A stretch of 64,000 bases of DNA from Tetraselmis striata. Its lineage: Eukaryota; Chlorophyta; Chlorodendrophyceae; Chlorodendrales; Chlorodendraceae. A model generated the notes under the pieces. The model saw only the letters and a list, made by a program, of their open reading frames with translations, had not been told where the DNA came from and did no database searches. The DNA is taken from positions 124,001-188,000 of the forward strand of contig VCJN01001948.1 of NCBI GenBank assembly GCA_006384855.1. Direction: 5' to 3'. Shown here piece by piece: positions 11,101-22,602 of this stretch (positions within the stretch are counted from its first letter, which is position 1; every line of letters starts with the position of its first letter). The position numbers and the translations under genes are program-made.

Positions 11101-11947
11101 GAGCGCGCCCAGGATTGTGCTCACCGCCCGCACGTCCGCCGGCAGCACTGCCATGTTGGCGTACGCCTTGTTGGCGAATCGCCGGCGAAGCTCCTTTGAC
11201 ACGTCCTGCAGCGGGCCGCCGTGGACGCTTCGGGGGCTCAGTGTGACGGAGGTTCATGGTCTCCGCTGGAACATCTGCCTAACAGTATGTGGCAGTGCTG
11301 TGGGGAACTAAGATACGTAGTCATATTTAATGTGTGTGTATGTATGTATGATTGTACATGTATGTAAAGGTAGCAACAAAGTAAAGATACTTAGTCATCT
11401 TTAACTTGTGTGTATGTATGTATGAATGTACATGTATGTAAAGATAGCAACAAAGTAAAGAAGCATCCACAATATGTGAATGAATAGCCTTTTATGTTCC
11501 TTCAGGAATTAAATTCTCCACGAAACTGATCGCACCAAGATGACATCCGTGCATTACTTGCGGCAGCAGGAGGTGGGCGCTCTGCGCTACCTGCAAGGTG
11601 ACGACCGAGGATGGGGGTGGCCAGCTGCTGGCGGCAGCTATCCCGCTGGACAAGTCGGGGGGCAACGGCGTAACAAAGGTGGCGAGGTACGGCAGCGGCG
11701 CGGTCTGCAGCTCCGCCACGAAGGCGTCCCGATTGCTGCTGCTGTTCCCCGACGACGTTGCTGCAATACCGCGGGGCTGCTGAGCCCGGCGACGTCGGTG
11801 GACGTGCTCGCCGGTCTGTCGCACGGCGCCATCTATCACGACCGGCAGCACGCGACCAGCGAGGAACTGTAGGCGGAGGTAGGCGCGCGCGGTATGTGGC
11901 GCTCCTACTCGAGCGGCCGCACCGGCGGCGGAAACCGGACGCGGCAT
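8115..11947 (-). CDS. RAP-domain organelle RNA-binding protein (spliced)
   Basis: Six exons on the minus strand: 11947-11591 (provisional), 11205-11085, 10678-10499, about 10437-10285, 9909-9221 and 8390-8115 (TGA). The phases join, giving 591 residues. The last exon encodes a RAP domain: LLLEGPTD in place of the usual EVDGPxHF, then PTGHAAARRALV, VVPVSWATW and RIAFLESIL. RAP proteins of algae and the FASTK/OPR group bind organelle RNA and act in processing, stability or translation. Upstream are Ala/Leu-rich helical repeats, for example FANKAYANMAVLPADVRAV and LTSAQSAELLQLLALF. The N-terminus is Arg/Ala-rich and poor in acidic residues, as expected for an organelle transit peptide. The first exon and the 10.44-10.50 kb acceptor/donor are the weakest parts. 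No canonical OPR repeats were recognised. Confidence 0.75.
9941..9962. repeat. (GT)n microsatellite
   Basis: About ten GT units within an intron of the RAP gene. Confidence 0.9.
11306..11465. repeat. Tandem repeat, 2 copies of ~77 bp
   Basis: Each copy contains acttagtcat.tttaa, gtgtgtatgtatgtatga, tgtacatgtatgtaaag and tagcaacaaagtaaag, with a few differences. It lies inside the first modelled intron of the RAP gene. Confidence 0.85.
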
Positions 11948-12289
11948 GTTGGACTCCAGCAGGCGCCCGCGCTGACTCGAAGCCACCGGGTGGCTAGTCG
12001 CCGCCTGCGCGCGCCCCGCTGTCCCTTTTTGCCCTGTTGACGCCGGCGATGGCTGCTGGGAAGTTCTTCTTCCGCTGGAACTTCGTGGTAGTCGGTTGGT
12101 GATGCTGCTGCGCTTTCCCGCCGCCGCTTTTAAACAGCAGTCATCATACCAGGGTAGTTGGCACTCGCAGGGATCGTCTCCGATGATGCTGCGCTGTACC
12201 GGAGTACCCACTGGTTCGGGGGTGGGGTCAGGCAGCCCTACGCTATCTCATACCCTACCTGTAGCACCACCACCATTGTAGTCGGGACG

Positions 12290-12440
12290 GATATTTGCCA
12301 AATCAAGTACTGGTACCAAGTACTGGTTACCCCTGCTGGTACCAATAACACCGGTTTGGATTACCGGTACTGTACAGGTACTTTTTGTAATTCGAACCAG
12401 TACAGGTACCAGTACTGGTGTGAATTACAAAAAGGGCAGT
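12290..12440. repeat. Palindrome-rich block with a long inverted repeat
   Basis: Nested palindromes built on gtactggtacc run from 12305 on. At about 12379-12433, ctttttgtaattc and gaattacaaaaag form matching arms around an inner accagtac...gtactggt palindrome, so one strand can fold into a long hairpin. This suits a MITE terminus or a cruciform-prone site. Confidence 0.75.
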
Positions 12441-12460
12441 TCCCCAAAATAAGAAAATCA

Positions 12461-12500
12461 ACACAGCAAGCCGCCTAAAAGCGGCCCGCATCCCGCATCC
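12461..12500. repeat. Dispersed hairpin repeat, copy 1
   Basis: aacacagcaagccgcctaaa followed by agcggcccgca. The core gccgcctaaaagcggc (12470-12485) is a stem-loop. Copies recur near 15565-15606 and 22418-22459; related gccgcctaaaggcggc cores lie near 15790 and 22643. Confidence 0.75.
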
Positions 12501-12529
12501 CGAAACAGTACTGGTAGCAGTAAGTTTCA

Positions 12530-13560
12530 GGCAGTCCGATGATGGCCGTCCGAGAATGGGACACAGGAATATAATAGTGTCCACGTACCCTCGTACGTAC
12601 AGTGAGCGACTGATGGGGGCGGATGGGCGATGGGGCACTGCCTCCGCCGATACAGGGTAGTCGCCGGGCTGTATATTATGTAGTATAGGCATGCGCTGGG
12701 CAGGAGGGTTTTTGGAGCCCTCCAGAACCCTTGGGGGAAACAGGGGGTTCTCGAGGACGGGGGAGCGCGGGAGGGGGGGGGGGGGGGGGAGGCGCGGGCG
12801 GGCGAGAGTGAGTATATTATGTAGGAACGTCCACGAGAGGACCCGCGCCGGGGCGGGCGCTGCTCATATTGCATTCTAAGCTGTATATATACGTAATTTC
12901 TATGTATATCCAATAATAATATGTAATTAATCCTTAAGAATGATATAATTTCTTTGGCGCCCAATAACGAACTCCGCTCGCGGGCCCCCGGCCCCCCAGA
13001 ACCCCACCTCCCGGCGCCCCGTCACGCCCAGCCCGGGCCCAGGCAGCCATTGAAGGGCGTAATGAAACCGATACACACCCGAAGCCTTTTGGCCCCCTTG
13101 AACACCCCTCTGAACACTAATTTGAACCCCCTGGATCTGTAAACTGGACTGCGCTTGGGGCCTACAGACCGAGCCTGCCGCCTGCAGACCCCTCCGTGCA
13201 GTCCAGTTGCATTGTCCAAGAGTAGGTCGAGTACTTTCTGCTTTACTGCCCAGCGTCCCACCCCCCGGGCGCAGTCCAACTGCAGGTGGAGCAGGGCGCG
13301 CTAGCATATGATGTTGAACAGCGCCAGCTGGGCGGGGGGGGGGGGAGCAGCGCGATAAGCCGCGTACCGGGTACCACCGTAGCAGCAGTCGTGTCGCAGC
13401 CCAGGCCCCGCCAGGCCCAGCAGGTGTCGCAGCTCGCCCACACGGCGATCTCTACGGGGCTACGAACAATAGATACTATCATAACACGTTGGCGCAACCC
13501 CCCCCCCCCCCCCCCCGCCCCCCCCTCTAGCATGCGAGTTGTCTAGACCGTCGCCACTCG
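12530..13560. other. No gene recognised; homopolymer-rich
   Basis: Contains a G tract near 12774-12789, a second G run near 13327 and a C tract near 13500-13516. Minus-strand frames here read as Arg/Pro/Gly-rich low-complexity sequence. The motif ta.ataatatac/gtatattatgta recurs near 12672, 12812 and 14029. Confidence 0.4.
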
Positions 13561-13575
13561 ATCGGCGCAGAGCGC

Positions 13576-13844
13576 ATGCCGGGCGATGGGGGCGGTCGCC
13601 CTGGGCGACTGGAGGATATTCGCCACGATCCAGACACGAATCGGTGGCGTTGCCCCCACTGCCCTCACGAGTTTCTCGCAGGGACAAGGTCATGGATCAT
13701 CTCAAGCTCAACAAGAATGGTAAGTTCAAGTGCAAGGAGAAAGCGCGCAAGGCCGAGGTGGCCAAGCGAAGTTTCGTGGCGAGCATGGAGGGGGACGAGA
13801 TTCGTCGCGCGTATTTGGCTGAAAACCCGAACTTAATGCCTTAA
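13576..13844 (+). pseudogene. Zinc-finger (BED-like) fragment, frameshifted
   Basis: One frame reads DTNRWRCPHCPHEFLAG. The overlapping frame then reads RRDKVMDHLKLNKNGKFKCK and continues to a stop at 13844. Together they suggest a CX2C...H...C finger broken by a one-base frameshift around 13675-13685, followed by a basic helix. Such fingers head hAT-like transposases and some host factors. Only this short piece is present, so I treat it as a relic. Confidence 0.35.
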
Positions 13845-14094
13845 TCTGCATTTTGGGAGCCAGAATGGCGAATAAACCTAAAGCGAAAATGCTTGTTTGA
13901 GACCGCACTTTCGATTTTTTTTCTGGGGGGGGGGGGGGGGGGCGCCCCCCCCCCCCCACCCAGACCCCTCCCCCCCCCAACCCCCGCCCCAGGCGGGGGT
14001 TTTCGCCCCCGCCGCAGGCGGGGGTTCCTACATAATATACAACCCGGGGTAGTCGCTACTGTAAAGGCATCTTTCGCGGATGTGGCGAACGAAC

Positions 14095-14172
14095 GTGATA
14101 GTTCACTGACGCTGCAAGACGCTGCAAGGGTTTCACTGGTGCCAGTCCTGTCCCGGGGGCGAAAAAAAAAAA
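14095..14172 (-). repeat. Dispersed repeat copy (same family as 1946-2332)
   Basis: On the plus strand it reads gctgcaagggtttcactggt, then gccagtcctgtcccgggggcg, which is the inverse complement of the head of the 1.95/2.14-kb units. It is followed by an A tract. The sequence tagtcgctactgta occurs on both sides (near 14050 and 14206). Confidence 0.75.
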
Positions 14173-14257
14173 AGTTCACTATAATATACATCGTTCGGAC
14201 ATTGTGTAGTCGCTACTGTATACATGTGCATATATATGGGGCGGGTCACTCGGTGGT

Positions 14258-14700
14258 TTGTGCGGTTCATATGGATGTGTTTGTGCGACAGAAAGGAGAC
14301 AAACGTTGCACATTGTGCGTATGGTTGGACGACTTGCCCGACATAGTTGGTAGATAGGGGGGAGGGGAGGGCTCAAACCTCCCCACCACTACGTCTGCAT
14401 GTAATGTTGCCCGAAGCGGTTGCGCTGCATGACATATCATCACACAAAGTGTTGGCCCTTTTGTATTGTCACATTGTCGAAGCATGTTGATTGGCGAGTT
14501 TATGTGAGGCCCTGATGTTGTGAAGCCACGAAAGGTATGGCGCACGACCTTATGTGTACAAGCGTCGCCCCAAATTCGTTTGTACGGTTCATATGGAGGG
14601 GGGCGCGGAAATGGAGATGCATTGGCAACACTTTGCATATGGTGCGTATGGTTGGACGGCTAGCTACGACACAGTAGGTCGCGGCGGGGAACGCATAATT
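14258..14700. repeat. Imperfect direct repeat, period ~320-340 bp
   Basis: gtttgtgcggttcatatgga near 14258 and gtttgtacggttcatatgga near 14579 are followed at similar spacing by gtgcgtatggttggacg. The copies are partial. The second lies inside duplication unit 1. Confidence 0.5.
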
Positions 14701-15749
14701 AGATAGCTAGGGCACTACTGCTGCATGTACAGTATTGGTGTTCAAAGCATTACATTAAACATATGTGTGCGTGAAATCTGGGTGTGTTAGTTGCCCATGG
14801 GCGTCGCCGAGAGGCACGACACATCCCCATACCATATTATACCTTGTTGTGCACTCTTGACCCTCGTTAACTCCTAGTTATGATGCACCAGTACGGGTGG
14901 AGCCTTGGTATGTATATACCACCTTGCACATAGCGGGATGTGATGTGTTGGGTTGGGTGGATGGCGGACGCGACCTGCGACCTCGATGCATGACACCATA
15001 CATCCAGCATGCGACTATGCGTGTCCGCATTGGATTTCCCTCGCTCAGTGGTGTGGCGGCGATTTTTATCTGTCATGCAACACTGGTTGGCTGGATGAAG
15101 CTACATGCTTCTCGTGCTGCATGCCCGCCACTCACACATACGGATGCTTGCGTGTGTATATACAACGCTCCAACATCGACTCATACGTACCGACAAAAGC
15201 ACATACTACCATACCACCGCCGTAGTCGTGTCGCCAAGGCCTCGCCCCCGCCACACGTGACTGCCGTAACACCTGCGTCATCGCCGCGCGACGCGTATCA
15301 TGCTGAATCATCCCTCCAAGCGCCCGGCCGCCGAACTACCCCTGGAGTAGCACACCCACCCACAGGAGAACTACCCCCGGAGTAACATGATCCCAAAATA
15401 TATTCGCTAGTGCTTAAAAAAAAGTCGCTAGTAGATAAAGCTAGTACTCAACGTTTTTATGCAGGAACTCCTTACATCAACATCTGCAGCGCGCTAAGAA
15501 CTAAACTCGTGTGAATAATGAAAAGGCTAGTAACAAATCAACCGCTAAAGGCAGTACTAACTATCAACACAGCAAGCCGCCTAAAAGCGGCCCACAACCC
15601 GCACGAGGCTGGATGGATGAGTGATGCGCGCACGGTTCAGAGTCCGGGCCACGCGTGCACGTGTGTGCGAGGGTGATCTAGAAATGCCGTCATCTCCTTT
15701 TGCGAGCCCGACGTGGCCTCCGCCTCATGTTTTAGGGTTACGTGCTCCA
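14382..15749. other. Unit 1 flank, no gene recognised
   Basis: An open plus frame at 14897-15385 (162 codons) and minus frames give no domain signal. The dispersed hairpin repeat lies at about 15565-15606, and the sequence ggagtagcaca...ggagtaacatg occurs as an imperfect duplication near 15343-15390. The whole stretch recurs at 21236-22602. Confidence 0.45.
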
Positions 15750-17179
15750 TCACGCGGGCATCCGCATCGCTGAGGTGGCCAGCAATAGCAGCCGCCTAAA
15801 GGCGGCCCCACGCCTCGCGCACTGCCGCGACATAGCTGCCCGACCCACGAGCATCGTTGAGGAAGTGATCATATCGGTTGGCGAAAGAAGTTGCGTTGAA
15901 GCTGCCTCGACCAAGTACGGACTCACGCTGTACGTAAAGAAACGAGGGCTGGGGGTGTTGGTGTCGGAGTTCCTAATAGTGAGGAACCTCGGGAGGATGT
16001 CGTTTATGCAGCCGGTGAAGGCGGCATCATGAACGGTAGCCATGCGCGTGGGGTGGCGAAGCCTGATGCGCGCCCTGGCCACTGCATTCTCGCTTAAAGT
16101 AGCCGCCTCCGTTAGTTGCTGTGGGGTTTGTGTCGTGCAAAAGCTCCGCCAATAAATCGGCGACCACCGGATTGGCGTCGGTGCCGTACGTGGAGGGATC
16201 AAAATAGACCCCTAGTTTCCGCGCTTGACCGTCGTGAGGACGGTGGCTTCCACCTCGGACGGTAGGCAATTGCGGAGCCAATCCCCCGCCACGTGTTGCA
16301 AGCAATGCTTGAGCCGCATTGCCCATGCATGGCGGGATGCAGGGCGTGGGTGTACCGACGGGCGACGGCTGGGCTTCGCAGATAGGAGCTTGCTCATGCT
16401 GACGTCCACATCCTCTCGTAGCTCCTCCGCCTTGCCGCGCATGTAGTAGGCATGCACATACCTTGACGATCCAAGCGGCAGCACGTAGTTGAGAACCGGG
16501 ATGCCGTAGTGGCCATCCGGCTCGGGCCACTTGATGTCAGCCGGGGCTTCACGCCGCGCGGCCTCCATTTCCGCGTTACTGTACGCGTGCATCTTGTCGA
16601 AGCGCACCTCAAGCCCCACGGACGCCTTAATGGACGTGCGGAATAAAGAGTGAAGGGCCGGCGAAGCGTACTCTGGCAGGCCCACCATCTATCCTTCGTC
16701 GGCGTTGAAGCACGCCGCCCTGCCTGTGGTCTCCAGCGTGTAGCCGCACTCCTCCATCTCGGGGTAAATCGCGACGCATCAAGATGTCGTGGCCAACGGC
16801 GGGCCCTGTTGCACGCCGTCCTTCGACCGTAGAGTGGCGGACCGGTCGTCCACGAGCACAAACGAATTCGTGGAGAGAAAGGCCAGGGACGCAACGATGA
16901 CGGGGTGGAGAGGAGAGCAATCGATGAGGCGTTGATAGTGCGGCGCCAAGCCTCGTTGTATGGGTTGCGAAGGTCAGTGTGGGCGATGACGGTACGGCGC
17001 CCGGGCCAAGCTATCGGCGATTAGTCGGACACTGTGGATTAGCACGGAGTCCCATGCGGAGATGCCGACGAAGAGTTGAGACGGCGCAAGCACCTATATA
17101 TACGCCTCCTTCATGTTGTCCACCACTGAGTGCCCGCTCCGTTGCGGCATGCCGAACGTCCGGGGCCCCGCCCTCGCCT
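15750..17179 (-). pseudogene. LINE reverse transcriptase relic, unit 1
   Basis: Read from 17179 downward, the minus strand encodes non-LTR RT segments: MPQRSGHSVVDNMKEAY, GISAWDSVLIHSVRLIADSL, DLRNPYNEAWRRTI, KDGVQQGPP, then MVGLPEYASPALHSLFRTSI, GLEVRFDKMHAYSN, and further down RIRLRHPTRM and FTGCINDILPRFLTI. This order matches RT and thumb regions of LINE proteins of green algae. An in-frame TAG follows KEAYI, and several frameshifts separate the segments, so the copy is dead. The copia LTR at 17180 abuts the RT frame, showing that copia inserted into this LINE. An almost identical relic lies in unit 2. Confidence 0.75.
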
Positions 17180-17523
17180 TGTTGGAGAACGTGCTCTGGC
17201 TATGGCACAGGTTGCCCCAATGCTTATCTGCTAATGCGAGGATGGACATGGCGCGCGCGATGCATGCAAGACCGATGCGAAGACTTAGTACATTAGTGTC
17301 TTTGTATTACAGTCAGCAATAGTATGAGCACGCGCGCAGCAGCTAGTTGCGCCATGCCGCCCCCGCGCGCACTTGCGTGCCTAGTGCGGCTTGCCTGCTG
17401 CTCGCCCCTTCGGGGTTGTGTAGCCGCTTCTTTTGTCTCACCAGCTTGCCGCCTTGCTGCATCTCACTGCACCTCGCTCCGGGCGAGCTCTGCACAGCCA
17501 TGCCTTCGGGGCTGCGCTGATTA
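17180..17523 (+). repeat. Copia 5' LTR, unit 1
   Basis: 344 bp, starting tgttggag and ending ctgcgctgatta. It appears identical to the LTR at 24033-24376. Confidence 0.85.
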
Positions 17524-20500
17524 GGTTTCGGGCCCTCACACGTCTGAACGTGTGCAGACTTAGGTAGTCGACCTCGCTCCGGGCGCGTATCCTCGACCTC
17601 CAGAGGCCGAGCGAGGCTTCAGGAGTCCCGCACAATCATCGGCGTCCGGGGCCAAACGGAGCTTTTGGAGCCCCGAACAGTCACCTATCGATAGAATAGC
17701 ATTATGTTTTTTAGATTTTCAGTATTTTGGTGCAAAACATCTTTCGAAGATGACCGAGCGTTGAAGCGTTATCACTGGCGTTGGGAGACATACCGCCGCC
17801 CATCACACACGACAGTTGGAGACCAAGCCACCGAGTTCACCTTGGGTTACCGCCAGCCTTGGGACAGCCTCTCGCAACTGCGGGGGCTTCGCGCAGAGAG
17901 GAGCGGGAGCGCGTGCGCGACGCAGCGGTAGAGTGCATTTACATGGACCGGAGCCGGAGACGGAGGCGTGCATACGCGGCGCGGCGGAAGCGTGCACTCA
18001 CATGTACCGGAGCCGGAGGCAGGGGCGGACCGACAGCGGGAAATTCAGCCCAACGCCAGCGACGGCGTTACCTTGTGGACCCTGGACCCGGACTCTCAAC
18101 CATGCATGGTGGACTCTGGATCCGGAACCGATGATAAGGGGCCTCCTCCTGGATTCGGCACTCCGAGAGGTTCCGAGCACGAGATGCGGACGCAGCTTAC
18201 ACAACTGGAGCAACGCCAAGAGCATCAGTACTCCGAGCTTCACGAGTTGGCGATGTATCTAAATCAGCAGCAACAGGACATGCAACAAATGTTGGCATCA
18301 GTCCTCAAGCAACCACCGCCACCCCCCACGGCCGTGGCGCCGCCCGAACGACGGTCCGACATAGGCAATTATCTCGGCGGGCCGCAGGCGGAAGCGTACC
18401 GCTCTCCGGCAGCTCGTCGTCAAACGATCAGTGCGGCTAGCCTAGCGGATGGGAAGTCTTGGCAGAGAGGCATGACCCGCGGACTGGACCAGATATCTCG
18501 TACTGTAAAACTTGACCCCCCGAATCAATTGTAATTGGACGATTGTAATTGGACGATTACCGGTGCGGGGGTTACCTGTACAACCTATTGGTGCAAATGA
18601 CGCTGGGACACACCGAGGCATGGTCATAGCTACGACTGCGGAAAGACTCAACCGCGACCAACCGTGGCGCTGTGGCATGGGCCAACCTCTGTCATCGTCT
18701 CGACAGGCAGGACATGCACTACACGATGAACCTCTTGAACGAGGTGATGCGACCTCTTGACGGATCCAAGGAGACACTCATCAAGTGGCTCGACACCAAG
18801 TGGGCGGCGGTGACCGCGTACGACACGGCCATGATGGCTGCTTACGACCGACTCCGCGATTCGATGATCATCCAAGCTGTGCTAAAGAACATACCATCTC
18901 CGGGCCGGTACAACACCATCAAGACCATTGTGGCCTCCGCTCTCGATCTACGCCGGTGCGGCGCCGCAGCGGTGCTCGCTGAGCTACGACACCACGCGTG
19001 TCTTGACGGCGGCACGGAGAGTCCTGCCCCATGTATCGCACCACCGGCGATGCACGGCGCTGGGGCATTCTTCACGGGTCCTACCGGCGGCAAGGAGAAG
19101 TATCGTGGCAAGTTCCGCAAGTCCCTGTTCTTTGGCAGCTGCGCCGCGTGCGGCGAGAAACACATGACCAGCCAGTGCACCGCAAGCGACTCCGCGATGG
19201 TGGCGTTTCAACGCACCAAAATCAAGACACTGAAATTCAAGTACCCCGGCGACGCGAAAGCCGAGAGAAAACCGGCAGTCGGAGCAGCTATGGCAACACT
19301 GCCGGAAGAACCCATCGACGATGATGCTGAATCGTCTAGCGGCGACCTGACCCCCGAGGAGGAGGAGAAAGTTCTCTGCGGGGCAGAGCCACCCACACTC
19401 CGAACTGCCTTCATATGTCGGCGTGCATAGCGGCGCAGGGTGTGGGGTACGCATGGGTGATGGATTCAGCGTGTGCGCCCGAGAACGTTAAGGCCTAGCA
19501 GTCCGATTTTGAAACGTTTCGTCACGAGACAAATCGTGGCAAACTCGGAGGAGTGAGCACTCTCATCGAAGGCAGCGGCATGGCTCGCTTCCGGGTACCT
19601 TTACTGGCCGGAGGCACATGCATGTTATGCGTGCCAGCGGTTTACTGCCCCTCGCTTATTGACACCAATGCAATGGGAGTGGGAAGACTGTTGAGCCAAT
19701 CTTGGTTACAACAACATGAACCATGTGCCATCACTTACCCCAACCAAGCTGACTATGGCACTATCACCCTTGCGGCAGGAGTGGTGCGCCTAGGAGGCTG
19801 CTCCGGACTCTACATGTTGGACCCGGTCTCGGCGGACGGAGCTACCCCGCATCATGTGGAGCGGACATCCCATGTCGTCATGATGACGCAAGCTGTTAAG
19901 GATGATGCCATTCTGTGGCACAAACGACTAGGCCATCCGGGCATGGGCACGGTACAGGCGCAACATGATAATGGCGTGCCAGCCGTACCTGCGTTTCTGG
20001 CGGCTGTAAGGAACATCCATTATTGTCACTCATGCCTCCAGAACAAAGCAACATCCGCAGCAGCGAGTCGTCAAGCAGTGGACTTACCGGACAAATGCTG
20101 CAGCCACCTGTCCGTTGATGTCCTTGGCCCCATTCACATCACATCCCCTGGTGGGTTCAGATGGACCATTAGCGTTATTTGCCATCTCTCTCGCTTTCAA
20201 TGGCATAGACATCTGCGCACAAAAGAGGCTGATGAGGTTCTACCCGCTATGCGATCACTGCTCAATGAGGTCAGACATTATTACCTGAAATATTGGGCGG
20301 AGGCAGATAGCCCGTTTGCTCCGGTCATCAGGTTTGACAAAGACTCCATCTTCGAGACCGCCGCCATGGATGACCTGGTCGGCGGCATGGGGGCAGAAAT
20401 GAGTGGACCGCACCATATCATCATCACCAGCATGGCAAGATTGAACGGCCATGGCGCACCATCAGAGACGGCGCCACCAGCATGATGGCTGACATGTCGG

Positions 20501-21233
20501 TGCCCAGAAAGTACTGGACGACCGCCATCAGCACGAGTCTTTGGCTCAAAAACAGACGATATGTTCTAGCTGCGGGCAACACGGATCGGCGAGAAGCACC
20601 GTTAACAGTCCTGACCAAAGGCAACATTGATCCTCACATTGAAAAAACCAGGGTCTGTGGATGCAAGGTATTTGTCAAAGTGCCCGATGGCACTCGGAAG
20701 AAGCTGGACTGCAAGGCATGGAGCGGAGTCTTTATGGGGTACCCCGGCAACTCACCTGGCTGGTTGGTACTCAATCCCGTCACAGGAAGGATCACAGTCA
20801 GTGTCCACGTACGATTCATCGAGACTGAGAGCGGCTTTGATCGCAACCCAACACGCGAGGACTGCTCCATTATCCTTGAAGCACCTGAGGGACAGTACGC
20901 AGCCGAGGTTGAGTATGAGTCAGACATCGCACCTCAGGACATGGATGAGGGTGGGCACATCATGACACCGGATGCACCGAACATGCCGCACTCCGAGTTC
21001 GCCCCATATCGACCGCCCACCAGAATTAGACGGCAGCCTGTCTGAGCGCTTCAGTGCGCGGATGGCCAACGACATCGGCTTGGACACCACACCCACGGAT
21101 TATAGGCCGGTGGACTATGCCAGCTACCCCCCGCCTGACCCATGGATGGACCAGCCGATGGCCCTACTGACGGCATCAGGGATTCCCACCCCTCGCAACT
21201 ACAAGGAAGCGATGAACCCACCTTTCTGCGACC
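17180..21233 (+). mobile_element. Ty1/copia element, upstream copy, cut by the duplication junction
   Basis: Begins with a 344-bp 5' LTR (17180-17523), then a gag-like region (about 17.97-19.43 kb) and integrase-side regions (about 19.55-21.04 kb). It stops where the duplicated flank restarts, so RT, RNase H and the 3' LTR are missing. The element is broken, with several breaks besides the truncation. It is nearly identical to the element in unit 2, from which it differs mainly in two patches. Confidence 0.8.
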
Positions 21234-22602
21234 TCCCCACCACTACGTCTGCATGTAATGTTGCCCGAAGCGGTTGCGCTGATGACATATCATCACACAA
21301 AGTGTTGGCCCTTTTGTATTGTCACATTGTCGAAGCATGTTGATTGGCGAGTTTATGTGAGGCCCTGATGTTGTGAAGCCACGAAAGGTATGGCGCACGA
21401 CCTTATGTGTACAAGCGTCGCCCCAAATTCGTTTGTACGGTTCATATGGAGGGGGGCGCGGAAATGGAGATGCATTGGCAACACTTTGCATATGGTGCGT
21501 ATGGTTGGACGGCTAGCTACGACACAGTAGGTCGCGGCGGGGAACGCATAATTAGATAGCTAGGGCACTACTGCTGCATGTACAGTATTGGTGTTCAAAG
21601 CATTACATTAAACATATGTGTGCGTGAAATCTGGGTGTGTTAGTTGCCCATGGGCGTCGCCGAGAGGCACGACACATCCCCATACCATATTATACCTTGT
21701 TGTGCACTCTTGACCCTCGTTAACTCCTAGTTATGATGCACCAGTACGGGTGGAGCCTTGGTATGTATATACCACCTTGCACATAGCGGGATGTGATGTG
21801 TTGGGTTGGGTGGATGGCGGACGCGACCTGCGACCTCGATGCATGACACCATACATCCAGCATGCGACTATGCGTGTCCGCATTGGATTTCCCTCGCTCA
21901 GTGGTGTGGCGGCGATTTTTATCTGTCATGCAACACTGGTTGGCTGGATGAAGCTACATGCTTCTCGTGCTGCATGCCCGCCACTCACACATACGGATGC
22001 TTGCGTGTGTATATACAACGCTCCAACATCGACTCATACGTACCGACAAAAGCACATACTACCATACCACCGCCGTAGTCGTGTCGCCAAGGCCTCGCCC
22101 CCGCCACACGTGACTGCCGTAACACCTGCGTCATCGCCGCGCGACGCGTATCATGCTGAATCATCCCTCCAAGCGCCCGGCCGCCGAACTACCCCTGGAG
22201 TAGCACACCCACCCACAGGAGAACTACCCCCGGAGTAACATGATCCCAAAATATATTCGCTAGTGCTTAAAAAAAAGTCGCTAGTAGATAAAGCTAGTAC
22301 TCAACGTTTTTATGCAGGAACTCCTTACATCAACATCTGCAGCGCGCTAAGAACTAAACTCGTGTGAATAATGAAAAGGCTAGTAACAAATCAACCGCTA
22401 AAGGCAGTACTAACTATCAACACAGCAAGCCGCCTAAAAGCGGCCCACAACCCGCACGAGGCTGGATGGATGAGTGATGCGCGCACGGTTCAGAGTCCGG
22501 GCCACGCGTGCACGTGTGTGCGAGGGTGATCTAGAAATGCCGTCATCTCCTTTTGCGAGCCCGACGTGGCCTCCGCCTCATGTTTTAGGGTTACGTGCTC
22601 CA

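Larger units (their letters stand above)
14377..21230. repeat. Tandem segmental duplication, unit 1
   Basis: This 6.85-kb block is repeated immediately downstream at 21231-28167. Left edge, junction and right edge share the 5-bp sequence acctc (14377, 21231, 28168), consistent with microhomology-mediated tandem duplication. Contents in order: unknown flank with dispersed hairpin repeats, a minus-strand LINE relic, a copia LTR and the 5' part of a copia element cut by the junction. Most of the block appears identical to unit 2, and differences cluster in two patches. Confidence 0.9.

Noticed and set aside
13243-13533. Minus-strand frames around 13.2-13.5 kb as a possible exon
   Set aside because: Interrupted by homopolymers, no consistent splice phases and no domain.
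14897-15385. 162-codon plus frame, present in both duplication units
   Set aside because: Its duplication explains the repeat; no domain, and composition matches the surrounding non-coding DNA.
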